Below, in pieces: positions 26,150-35,759 of a DNA stretch of 64,000 nucleotides. How positions within the stretch are numbered: the stretch's first letter is position 1; every line of letters begins with the position of its first letter. The notes under the pieces are model-generated. The model saw nothing but the letters and a program-made list of their open reading frames with translations. It had not been told where the DNA came from and made no database searches. A program made the position numbers and the translations under genes. Source of the DNA: Dichetophora obliterata (taxonomy: Eukaryota > Arthropoda > Insecta > Diptera > Sciomyzidae); NCBI GenBank assembly GCA_963920525.1, contig OY986438.1:215698896-215762895 (forward strand), given 5' to 3'.

Positions 26150-28790
26150 AAAAAAGAGCCAGCCAAGTGTATAGCACTAGTACTGGAATCATACCTTTAT
26201 TTTTGACATTGCATCTAAAACCTCTGGAGATTCTTTGAAGAATATCGAATATCTGTTACATAGTTTTCTTACATCTTGTGCAGATAATGTAATGTTTTTC
26301 GAGGTAACAGACTAAGGAAACAGTATAAAAAATTAATATAAATCCAACGATGTTACTAAAAATCTACGTTTTAAATACATTATCAAGCACATGTTATAAT
26401 ATAATCACCATTTTCAAGAAGCTTTGGGAGGATGATCGCCCCAGCATTGCTCCGCGGTTATTATAGGATGAGGTCCATATTACCAACTTTTTTGGTACAT
26501 TTTAGAAATCTCCATATCACACGTTTTCTCAAAGACAACCAAATGCTCCCTCCCACATCGAGATCACGTCACACTCTTATTTTGAAGAGTTTTCTTCTTA
26601 AAAATTGTTGGGGCTTTTTCTTCATACTGATTGACACCATGTTCTCCTTATTTTTCCAATCATGATCATAAAGTGTACTCAACCTCAGATTTTTCATTTT
26701 TAATACACATTAAATTTTTTACACGTTGAACAGTGATTTATTCAGATGAAGTTCCAAGTCTTTGGTTGATTTGGGTTCTTATGTGCAACAATGTTATTGG
26801 GATTGCTGCTGATTTTAGTAAAGTTCGGTTTAATTTTTTATTTTTTGTTTTTTTATACGAAAAAATTTTACTCTGTTACATTCTGGAACTTTTAGTGTTT
26901 ACAAAATAAGAACCATTATTTTTTTAAATCCTGTAAAAGACATTTCTAGTGACATGATGGACGATGTCGAAATTCGGCAGGTACCTTGCCACTTCCAGGA
27001 CACTGAGAGGCAAGTTAAGCCTATCACGTAGGCTGCTACTTCTGCAGAGCGAAGAAAATTAATAATGTTTTCTATTTTGGAGGGCAGCGTTAAAAGGCTG
27101 AAATTCGAAGCAAAAATAAATTTTTAGGCCTTAGCAAGATCTAAGAAATATAATTGTTCTTATTTTGTTTACAGAAACACTTCAAAAATCTACTTAACTT
27201 TAGCATTATACTAAAATATATCCAAAAGTGTTGAAAAACTTTCATATAAAAAATGAAAAAAAATTATAATTAAGTTAAATAACAAGTAGATTCTTTTCCA
27301 AAAAACCGTAAAATTTCGTTAAAGCATTTGTCAAATGGTGGGAAAAACATGAAGCAGTTCTATGTTTTTATATCCCAGAAAACGACTGATAAGCTTGATG
27401 TTTTTGTAAAATCGACAATCAGTAGGTTTCCAGTACAAAAATTACTCAAAAATGCAATTCGGGGGACGCCAAAATTGGTTCAGACGAAAAGGGGTATACC
27501 AATCGAAAGGATTTTTATATACTATTTAATTTTGATACCGGAATCGGGGGTCAGATTTTTCCCATACAAGTCGATACAGTCTAATATATATACTTTTTTA
27601 ATATCTGCCACACTTCCTTATGGACATTCCAAACGAAGTGGCAAAGTTAATATATTGTATGCTTAATATGTTTGTATCCCTATAATAACCGGTCTACGAA
27701 CTCCAGTTTTTTATTAAGTACTAAATAAGTTACCTTGTTTCAATTAATAGTGTTGCCTTTAAAAAAAAAACATACTCCAGTAACCAAGGGTTGACGGACT
27801 CAAAGGGTTAAGCCACAACGATATTCATCAAATATCATAACAAAGTGTCACGGCAAGCAAATTGAATATTTCCCAAACCACTCTGGTGCACCAGGGTTGT
27901 TTTGCCAGAACCACCCACTTGTCCACTTTGCTGAGGATAACCCCTAACCTTAATAATATGATGTTCCTGATCAAAATTTATCAGGAAATTTATTTTTATA
28001 TTGACTTGGCACGCGAATTCGTTAGTTTTTGTTTGAATTTCTTAACATGTTTTCGAAATGTATGCGACATTATACCAACTTCAGCTGTTGCTGTCGGCGT
28101 TTGTTGTGCTTTCACACCAGTTTTAATATTGGCCGTTTGTTACACTTGATACTTTCATGAATTCACTCATTAATAGTACTCAAATCAGAATCTCAGAATA
28201 ATGACAGGTTGTAAAAATGTTATCAGAGCCGCTAATTGAAATGCTTTAATTTGTAAATCACTCAAGGCGCGTCTGGGGTAAGAAGAAGTGTGGCTACAGT
28301 ATAAGCTTCTAGAGAGCTCTGTTTGTAGGCTTGTTTTAATAGCCTGGGTGTACGTGGACACTGAATGTTGCATGTAGTGAATAAAGTTTTTTTTTTCTTT
28401 GTAAAGGTTTTGTGATTTATGCGACACCTTTTAATATTTACCTTGTTTTTGTTGTTGCTATATTCTATGCTATGAGTGTGAAGCAGTAATTTTGGAATTA
28501 TAATTAGATATATTTTAGTTAATTGAACTAATTGGAATATAAGTTTCTCTTAATGACAGATAGCTGTCAACAGCAATGCGATACCGTTTATTCTCGCCAC
28601 ATGCATAAAGAATTTCACGAATCAATTAACTCATAATTAAACTATAAAAAAAATTATTTTCTACCGAGAGATAGACTTTTCGCTGTTAAAAAACTGCTAC
28701 AAGAAAACATTTAACACAAAAACAAATTCGTTGCAAAAACGATAATGTCTTTGCGCCAACAAGTTATAAAGGCAATAGCGGCGTTTTCAT
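26150..28790. other. Non-coding stretch
   Basis: No gene was recognised. A TTGACGGACTCAAAGGGTTAA motif near 27790-27810 resembles one end of the TTAA MITE at 58085-58664, without a matching partner nearby. The open frame at 27328-27666 has no recognisable domain. Confidence 0.4.
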
Positions 28791-28797
28791 CGCAACA

Positions 28798-28990
28798 ATA
28801 GGTCTGTTTCCGTACTCATTTCAAGTAACTTGAAGTTGCTTGAAAGCGTTATTTTACAAGTTTTTGAAGCTCGAGAGAGATGAATAACTTGCAAAATGTC
28901 ACTCTCTATTCTATTACAATTACTTGAAGTAAGTACAGAAACAAAGCTCATGGATGCAAGAGAATTTGCGCCAAATATACTCAGGATTTG
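28798..28990 (+). repeat. Interspersed repeat shared with 53990-54172 (inverted)
   Basis: Blocks GGTCTGTTTCCGTACTC, CTTGAAGTTGCTTGAAA, CGTTATTTTACAA, GCAAAATGTCACT and CTATTCTATTACAATTACTT recur in reverse complement near 54.0-54.17 kb in the same order. The copies diverge at both edges. Non-coding; class unknown. Confidence 0.65.
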
Positions 28991-29394
28991 TTGTGTCAAC
29001 AGTTTATACGATTGATAAGTAATTCAAGAGCGACTCTGTTAATCTAACATTAAATATTTTAGAAGAATGCATTTTTAATCATCATTAATTTTCCACGTGC
29101 TTATATACGCGTACTATGGAAAATTATTAATTTATTATATAATTTGTTAAGTTTAAAATATGGTTAAATAAATTGTAGCTTTAAAGTTTAATACAGTGTT
29201 CAATGGAAACCTTGAAATGGGACCTTATTTCCAAAGCCATTATCATTTTGTCGAAATTCTGCATAAGGTCACTCGAATTGCTGAAATAATTTTCAGCCAG
29301 CGTTGTCAGGCTACTAGATAAATCGTGCTTTCGGTATTATTTGAGCTCTTGTGGGATGCTGCGTGATAACCCAATGGGCCGGCATGTCAGCACT

Positions 29395-29980
29395 AACGGG
29401 TAAAGAAGCACTCCAAAAGGTCTTTTTGAATGCTTACAAGTCAGCTGCTAACGTGAAAGTGCTGACCCTACGTATGACACACCATTGTAATTTTAACATT
29501 GTATTTCCTAGAAAAAAAGGCACTTCATTACTTCAAAAGACCTCTCAAGGAAAGCTTTGGGTCAGCATTTCGTTTAATTTCTTCAAAAGTGGCTCTTGGA
29601 AATCTTTGTGGCAGCAGTTCTTTTTGTTTTGTATACACTTTTCAATCTTTTTGAACTGTTCTCTTCTTCACTTATCAGCACTTAAGAAGTTCAAAAAGAA
29701 CTTGAAAGAAAAAAGAGAACAGTTCAAAAAACTTGAAAAGTGTATTCAAAACAACGAATTGCTGACAAAAAGATTTCCAAGAGATTCTTTTGAAGCAATT
29801 AAACGAAATGCTGACCCAAAGCTTTCCTAAAGAGGTCTTTTGAAGCAATTAAGTGCTTTTTTCCTAAGACATACAATGTTAAAATTACAATGGTGTGTCA
29901 TACGTCGGATCAGCCCTTTCACGCTTTCAGATGACTAGTAAGCACTCAAAAAGACCTCTTGGAGTGCTTCTTTCCCCGTT
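29395..29980. repeat. Foldback palindrome with arms of about 280 bp
   Basis: The left arm (29395-29672) starts AACGGGTAAAGAAGCACTCC. The right arm (29700-29980) ends with the reverse complement. Conserved pairing runs almost the whole length, for example CATTGTAATTTTAACATTGT, AAAGCTTTGGGTCAGCATTT and TTTGAACTGTTCTC. The loop is about 25 bp. The 159-aa open frame across the structure is a by-product of the palindrome. No target-site duplication was recognised. If transcribed it would give a long double-stranded hairpin. Confidence 0.8.
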
Positions 29981-30161
29981 GGGACGGTAAAAACAATACA
30001 CTGTGTGAGAAAAATGTCATGTGAGAAAAATTTTACCACATGTGCGATATTTACCTCGCGAGAGATAAAAAATACCAAAAAATACCACAAAATACAACAT
30101 ACATATTGACGAAAAAAATTTGACCACGCGTGGTAAAAATAGGAATGAGGAAAATTATGTA

Positions 30162-30378
30162 CACTGAGGAGCATAAGTGTATCACAAACCAACAACTATC
30201 ATTTTAACAACCTATAATTTCTATAAGTTTTACTCAAATGCAATCAAATTTTTTTTATTATATTTGTACAAGTGTCTTCTTTCTTTCAAACAGGTTTTAT
30301 TAAGATCTGATCACAACAACAAATAAACGAAGGCATAATGCAAAATAAATCAAAATGATACAGTGTTGCACTCACTAC
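30162..30378 (+). repeat. Left terminal inverted repeat of the Tc1-like element
   Basis: It matches the reverse complement of 31573-31789 with about a dozen substitutions and a one-base indel. The tip CACTGAGGAGCATAAG is adjacent to TA. TIRs of this length usually contain two transposase-binding sites (IR/DR arrangement). I did not resolve internal direct repeats. Confidence 0.9.
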
Positions 30379-30480
30379 TCAATTGTTTTTATTACCGTTA
30401 TATTTTTGTTATTGAACAAAGTGCAATGCAATTTTTTAATTATTACGATAATTTACGTGATAATAAGTGGTTCAGTAGTC

Positions 30481-30888
30481 ATGAACAACCAAAATAAAGA
30501 GGAAATATTAATTTGTTTGCGCAATGGCGAAAGCATTAGGCAAGTGGCGAAGAAATTCCATTTGGACAAAACTTTTGTCCAAAAATTAAAAAAAAAAAGT
30601 GGTGTAAGTGTTCCCACAAACAAAGGTGGTCGTCCGAAAAAAATTTGCGATCGAGATGTACGCCATCTAGCAAATTTGGTTACCAGCACCGATGCCGTTA
30701 CTCCTGCTGCAGCTTTAAATATACTGCAAATTGACGCCAGTAAGTGGACAGCTCGTCGAGCTTTGAAAAAAATAGGTGTTAAGGCAGCAGAAAAGAAAAA
30801 GAAACCTATGCTGACCAAACGACATGTGCGGTTACGGAAGGATTTTGTTGCAGCACACGAGCACTGGACTGTCGCTGATTGGGATTCG
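30481..30888 (+). CDS. Tc1-like transposase, exon 1 (DNA-binding half)
   Basis: It encodes residues 1-136 of a predicted 331-aa Tc1/mariner transposase, which cuts and pastes the element by binding its TIRs. The N-terminus has a helix-turn-helix of the paired-like type (EEILICLRNGESIRQVAKKF, continuing HLDKTFVQKLKKK). A basic GRPKK linker and a second HTH with SKWTARRALKKIGV follow. I chose the ATG at 30481 because the upstream in-frame ATG at 30355 lies inside the TIR. The exon ends at codon DS in front of a GTATGT donor (30889). Without splicing the frame hits a stop six codons later; with splicing it continues exactly into the catalytic domain. Confidence 0.8.
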
Positions 30889-30950
30889 GTATGTTATTAA
30901 ACATATGTGTGTATTACTGTTTATACTAACAAATATTAAATAATTTAAAG

Positions 30951-31538
30951 GTTATTTGGTCTGATGAGACTAAAATTAATCGATTTCAATCCGATGGGCG
31001 TGCATGGTATTGGACTAAGGACCCTGATACAATCCAACCAAATCAGGTACGCCAAACCGTCAAACACGGTGGTGGCTGTATCATGGTTTGGGGTTGTATA
31101 TCCAAAGATGGAGTGGGACCCTTGGTGCGCATCGAAGGAATTATGCGCAAGGAACAATATTTGTCCATCCTGCAACAGAATCTTCCTGATGTAGTGGAAA
31201 AAATGGGTCTTGCTGCTGAAAAAGTAATTTTTCAGCAAGACAATGACCCCAAACACACCGCACATCTAGTGAAAGACTGGCTCAAAAAGCAAAAATTTGG
31301 TGTGATGACGTGGCCTCCACAATCTCCGGATATGAATCCGATCGAGAATTTGTGGAGTCACGTCAAATCGCAGCTTGCAAAATATGCCAGTCCTCCAAAA
31401 GGCGTGAACGAGTTGTGGGAGCGGACGAAGGAAGTGTGGGAGGCGATTCCTCCAGAATTTGTGCAGAGGTACACGCAAAGTCTACCTAATCGCATCCAGG
31501 AGCTTAAGAAGGCAAAGGGTTACTGGACCAGTTACTAA
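30951..31538 (+). CDS. Tc1-like transposase, exon 2 (DD34E catalytic domain)
   Basis: The exon follows a 62-bp intron (30889-30950) with a GTATGT donor, a TACTAAC branch-like motif and a TTAAAG acceptor. It opens VIWSDETKINRF (first catalytic Asp, residue 141), continues HGGGCIMVWGCIS, then FQQDNDPKHTAH (Asp233), and ends with SPDMNPIENLWSH (Glu268). Exactly 34 residues separate the last two, the Tc1 DD34E signature. The C-terminus reads RYTQSLPNRIQELKKAKGYW. All catalytic residues are present and there are no internal stops. The family's usual length is about 340 aa. Confidence 0.85.
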   Translation, partial: VIWSDETKINRFQSDGRAWYWTKDPDTIQPNQVRQTVKHGGGCIMVWGCISKDGVGPLVRIEGIMRKEQYLSILQQNLPDVVEKMGLAAEKVIFQQDNDPKHTAHLVKDWLKKQKFGVMTWPPQSPDMNPIENLWSHVKSQLAKYASPPKGVNELWERTKEVWEAIPPEFVQRYTQSLPNRIQELKKAKGYWTSY

Positions 31539-31572
31539 ATATATATTATTGTTTTAAAAATATAAAAATAAA

Positions 31573-31789
31573 TAGTGAGTGCAAAACTGTATCATTATGA
31601 TTTAGTTTGCATTATGCCTTCGTGTATTTGTTGTTGCAATCAGATCTTAATAAAAACCTGTTTGATATACAGAAGAGACTTGTACAAACATAATAAAAAA
31701 AATTTGATTGCATTTGAGTAAAATTTATAGAAATTATAGGTTGTTAAAATGATAGTTGTTGGTTTGTGATACACTTATGCTCCTCAGTG
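31573..31789 (-). repeat. Right terminal inverted repeat of the Tc1-like element
   Basis: Reverse complement of the left TIR, ending CTTATGCTCCTCAGTG before TA. It starts 35 bp after the transposase stop codon. Confidence 0.9.
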
Positions 31790-32619
31790 TATATAGCAAA
31801 GGTTTACTGAATGAATGCACTTGCTTGTGTTTGAAGTTTTTTCGGTGCTTAGTAAGCAAAACGTTAAGAATTTCAATTGAAAAAAATACATAATTATGTA
31901 TGGAAGGAAAATATCATTGCCGCAGATTTCTTCATGGAATAACAAAAAGAGCTGAAATATGAAAATTATTGTTTTATTAATTGAAAATGTTTTTATTTAT
32001 TGCAGTTTAGGTCTGCTGTCGTTAAATTCTTTAAAACTTTTTCATTATCACTGTATAATTTGATATTTTCAGCAAGTGATATTTTATGGACTTGCGATAT
32101 TACCACAAATTGTGGTAATTTGTAAGATTTTGTGGTATTTTGTGGTAATTTTTGGTATTTACTACTCGGTGGAATTTAATACGTAGGTTTTAAATAAAAA
32201 TTAATATGTGTGAGATTTTAAATCTTATACGAAATCTTTCGCCATCAACTTTTATCTTTGGGATGACAATTCTATCACTACAATACAATGGGCAATTCCG
32301 CCAAAAGTATCACAGTCAAGTCCTCACAGTTTTGAGTGATAAAAAAACAATTTTTGGTACTGTAAAATACTCCAGCTCATTAAAATAACAGGTCATTAAA
32401 AGATTACTTTTGCAGGGGAAATGCCAAAAATTTACCTAAAAAGTCTCTCTACTAACCTGTCTTCGATCAAAAATATAACAATTCAAAGAGTGTAGTGATG
32501 CCGATCCCAATATATCACGTATACCGTGTGCATTTTCTGCCGTTTGTCGCTTGGTTTCACCACTTTTTTAATTTCCCAAAAGCCCTTTAGTAAACAAAAT
32601 CAGCACATTTTTACTGCTA

Positions 32620-35082
32620 TCAGCACATTTTTACTGCTATCGAAAACTATGTGCCAAAAATAAAGAAAAAGAATAAGCTTTCGGAGCCATGGCTAGACAA
32701 AAATCTCAGATTTTTGAGAAACCAAAGAAACAAAATTTACAAACTTCTCAAAACCACCGAAAATGTAAGCGATGAACTGAAGCTAAGATATGACGAGCTA
32801 TGTAAAGAGTTCTCTATCAAGTCAGAAGAAGCGTATAAGTTGTACACTAACCTTATCGGCGAGAAAATTGTCCAAGAGCCACAAAAATTTTTTGACTTCG
32901 TTAACATGAAGCGAAAATCTAGCGGCTATCCACCTTCTATGTTTAAAGGTGATGTCAATTCCTCCAACCCTCATGAAATCAGCAACTTATATGCAGACTA
33001 TTTTAAAGAAGTTTTCTGTGTTTTCACAAGTAATACTTATAGTTCCCCTCCTTTTTCAGGAATAAGCCCTATAATTAATCATATCTAACTAACGTGTGAT
33101 GAGATATCTAATGCGATTAAAGAAATTGATACAAATAAAGGACCCGGCCCAGACTTGTTACCCCCGCACTTACTAGTCTGATGTTTAGACACACTTATCA
33201 TGCCCTTATATATAATATTTAACAAATCTCTACTCCAAGGATCTTTTCCATCGTATTGGAAGATATCTTATCTAACACCAATATATAAAAATGACGATAA
33301 AAGGTCTGTTGAAAACTATAGAGGAATCGCCATATTATCGGCTATTCCAAAATTGTTCAAAAAAATTATATGCGCAAAACTAACATCTATTATAAATCCT
33401 TTACTCAATGAACAGCAACATGGTTTCCGTAAAGGTAGATCAACCACAACATATCTAATGACTATGATCTCTGATGTTTTAAGTAAAATGGAGAAAGGAC
33501 ATCAAGTGGAGGCAATATACACCGACTTTAGCAAAGCTTTTGATCGAGTCGATCAAGATATCTTGGCTTCCAAATTGGAAAAGATTGGTATCTCAGGATC
33601 TTTGCTCAGTTGGCTGAAGTCCTATCTCCACGACAGGTCTCAGTTCGTAAAATTTCAAGGTACCTTATCCAAACAGATTTTAGTTACATCCTGCGTACCA
33701 CAAGGTAGTCACCTTGGTCCACTTCTCTTTAATATTTTTATCTCAGACCTATCTGATATTCTTTGCGATATCCCACATCTAATGTATGCAGACGACCTAA
33801 AAATGTACCATGTTATTAAATCGGAAACAGATGTAATTTACTTACAGTCGAAACTGTCATCTCTTGAGCATTGGTGCAATCAAAATAAACTTCATCTTAA
33901 TGTTAAGAAATGCTGCGTAATAACCTTCTCCCGTAAAAATTTGGTAACAAATAACAGTTGCTTCCTCAATAGCATTGAACTTAAAAGAGTCAACCATATT
34001 GTTGATCTTGGTGTAGACTTGGACAACAGTTTGCGTTTCAACTTACATTATGATAAAATTGTATCTAGGGCCAGCAAACTACTCGGTTTTATAAAACGGC
34101 GTGCAAAAGAGTTCAAAAATGTTTGGGTCACGAAAGCTTTATACTGCACGTTAGTGCGCCCTATTCTTGAATATGGATGCATTATTTGGAATCCTGCTTT
34201 CGAATCACACAGTGAAAGACTTGAATCTATTCAAAAGCAATTTCTGCTTTTTGCGCTTAGGGACACGTATAACTCCCGTGAATACAATTTATTGCCACCT
34301 TATGATTTTAGGCTTAGCCTTCTGAATTTAATGCCCCTTTTAACAAGAAGGACTTTACTTAGTTTATGTTTTACCTTCGATATCATTAATGGTGTTGTTG
34401 ATAGCGAGTATATATCAAACAAGATACAATTTAATGACCCGATCAGACGTACACGGCATACACGACTATTAAATGAATATCAACATCACACTGTCTACGC
34501 AAGAAATGAGCCGATAAATAGGTGCTGTAGAGAATTCAATAATATCAGCGAGTACTATGCACCCCCTATGTCTAAATTAACTTTTAAGAAAAATCTTTCC
34601 AAGTCCCTATTTTCGTCATAATACCTTCCTTCAAGCAACTAGGTTTGAAATCTTAATCTATAATTAAGCATGCCCTCTCCAAATCTTTTTTCCCTACTAA
34701 AAGCCCAATAATCCTGCACTCTTCATTTATTGTCCTTTTAGACATTAAGAATTAAATGCTAAGATAATAAATAGCCAGTCCAATTCCCTATTCCCTTCTC
34801 AGATCTCTCCTAATCTTATTAAATAAAATTCTTAGCTATATTACTATGTATAAAATATGTTAGCATGTAAGTTCCTTTTCTTTTTCTTTTCTTCTCTCCT
34901 TTTCTTTTTGACGTGTTATTGAATTCATGTCTATCAGGTGGGCGGATTACGCCCACATTGATTTGCATATCTTCGAACACCAAAACAAGGAAATGGGAGA
35001 AAGAAAAAAAAAAAGAAAAAAATAAACAAACCTGTTAGAATAAGTAAATTGCCTTGCTTGGCCAATAAATAAATAAATAAAT
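32620..35082 (+). mobile_element. LINE, 5'-truncated, nearly intact RT, (TAAA)n tail
   Basis: The copy starts at about 32620, just after a tandem duplication of CAGCACATTTTTACTGCTAT (two copies, 32600-32640). One continuous frame runs to 34621, broken only by two nonsense codons. It is followed by about 430 bp of 3'UTR with a pyrimidine-rich run at about 34877-34910, the hairpin-like GGGCGGATTACGCCCAC, and a (TAAA)n tail at 35062-35085. The endonuclease domain is missing. The related copy at 6174-8010 ends in poly(A) and has a different 3'UTR, so the two belong to different families of one clade. Confidence 0.85.
32651..34621 (+). pseudogene. LINE ORF2: reverse transcriptase with two in-frame stops
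   Basis: One frame encodes a linker (SEPWLDKNLRFLRNQRNKIY) and a GPGPD-containing segment. The RT fingers/palm follow with SYLTPIYKNDDKRSVENYRG, HGFRKGRSTTTYLM and YTDFSKAFDRVDQ. The GVPQG motif is changed to CVPQGSHLGPLLFNIF. The active site MYADDLKMY is intact, and the thumb region holds LVRPILEYGCIIWNP and IQKQFLLFALRD. Stops are TAA at 33086-33088 and TGA at 33179-33181; otherwise about 655 codons are open. The Gly-to-Cys change before VPQGS alters a normally invariant position. The copy is inactive but young. CR1/Jockey-group placement is inferred from motifs. Confidence 0.85.
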
Positions 35083-35086
35083 AAAA

Positions 35087-35160
35087 GGCGGCCTCGATAG
35101 TCTAGTAGCAGTGTGCTTGACTGTCATCCACAGATCCCGGGTTGAAATCCTGGCCAGACT
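35087..35160 (+). repeat. tRNA-Asp-like module (SINE head or tRNA pseudogene)
   Basis: It starts right after the LINE (TAAA)n tail. CCTCGATAGTCTAGTAGCAG matches the 5' half of eukaryotic tRNA-Asp, including an A-box (TAGTCTAGTAG). CTGTCA places a GTC anticodon at the expected distance, and GGGTTGAAATCC is a degraded B-box (consensus GGTTCGANTCC). The acceptor ends do not pair, so this is not a working tRNA. A tRNA-derived SINE or a retroposed tRNA is the likely source. Confidence 0.55.
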
Positions 35161-35687
35161 TTTACCTTTCTTTCCTTATTTCTGATTAAAAGAACTTTAA
35201 AACACATCAATTAACGACGAAAAGTTCTAGAACGCTTAGTAACTTCATTTGACTAAGGTCAAGGCATAACGCTTGCTTCAGAATCAATGCCACATGTTTC
35301 TACAGCTTTCAACCTGCACTCAAAAAAATCTGCTTCCCTTAAATTAAGAAACTGTGGCTTCAATTCATAGGCATAGGTTTTTCTATATTCCATAGAGGTT
35401 TCTCCCTAATGTAGAGAATTTTTATATGATTTAACGATCTCACGTCTTGATTTCGTTGCAATGTTATCAACGACAGCATGATTTCTAAAATGTGGACAAT
35501 TATAAGTTACAACGCTTGGATATTTTATAGAAATACATGTAAGTTTTCCTTTTTTTTTGTACACCACAAGTGATTTATTTAAAGGGTGCTTTTCTTATAC
35601 TTCTAGAAAAAATGCTTTTAAATTACTTTCAAAGTAAAAGCGTTTATTTTCTTACTCTGTGTTGTTACGTTTAAGTTAACAACTGCG

Positions 35688-35755
35688 ATGGTCGAATGGA
35701 TGAGCTGATGCACTTACACTCACGTGGCCGTGGTTCAATTCTGCGGACAGTGGTA
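35688..35755 (+). repeat. Second tRNA-like module
   Basis: TGGTCGAATGG fits a polymerase III A-box. GGTTCAATTCT, about 45 bp downstream, fits a B-box with one mismatch. The sequence between has the length of a tRNA body. The 3' side runs into TTTTT and then TAA-rich sequence, as in a SINE tail. I cannot assign an isotype with confidence, and the acceptor stem is not complementary. Confidence 0.5.
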
Positions 35756-35759
35756 TTTT

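Larger units (their letters stand above)
30162..31789 (+). mobile_element. Complete Tc1-like transposon
   Basis: A 1628-bp element has long terminal inverted repeats (30162-30378 and 31573-31789, about 217 bp, over 90% identical by eye). The outer tips are CACTGAGGAGCATAAG. TA dinucleotides flank both sides (30160-30161 and 31790-31791), the canonical Tc1/mariner duplication. The interior carries a single transposase gene that is open after removal of one short intron. The intact TIRs, duplication and coding sequence suggest recent activity. Tc1 subgroup not determined. Confidence 0.9.

Noticed and set aside
27328..27666. 112-aa open frame
   Set aside because: No recognised domain. The AT-rich context and lack of any splice-compatible neighbour do not support a gene.
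29351..29830. 159-aa open frame
   Set aside because: It runs across a foldback palindrome, so its length is explained by the mirrored sequence. It has no recognisable domain.
30062..32160. ATACCA/TACCACAAAAT motifs inverted on both sides of the Tc1-like element
   Set aside because: Matches are short, AT-rich and unevenly spaced. They may mark an older host element but the ends cannot be defined.
35087..35755. Functional tRNA genes
   Set aside because: Both modules have A- and B-box-like motifs, but acceptor stems do not pair and the first B-box is degraded.
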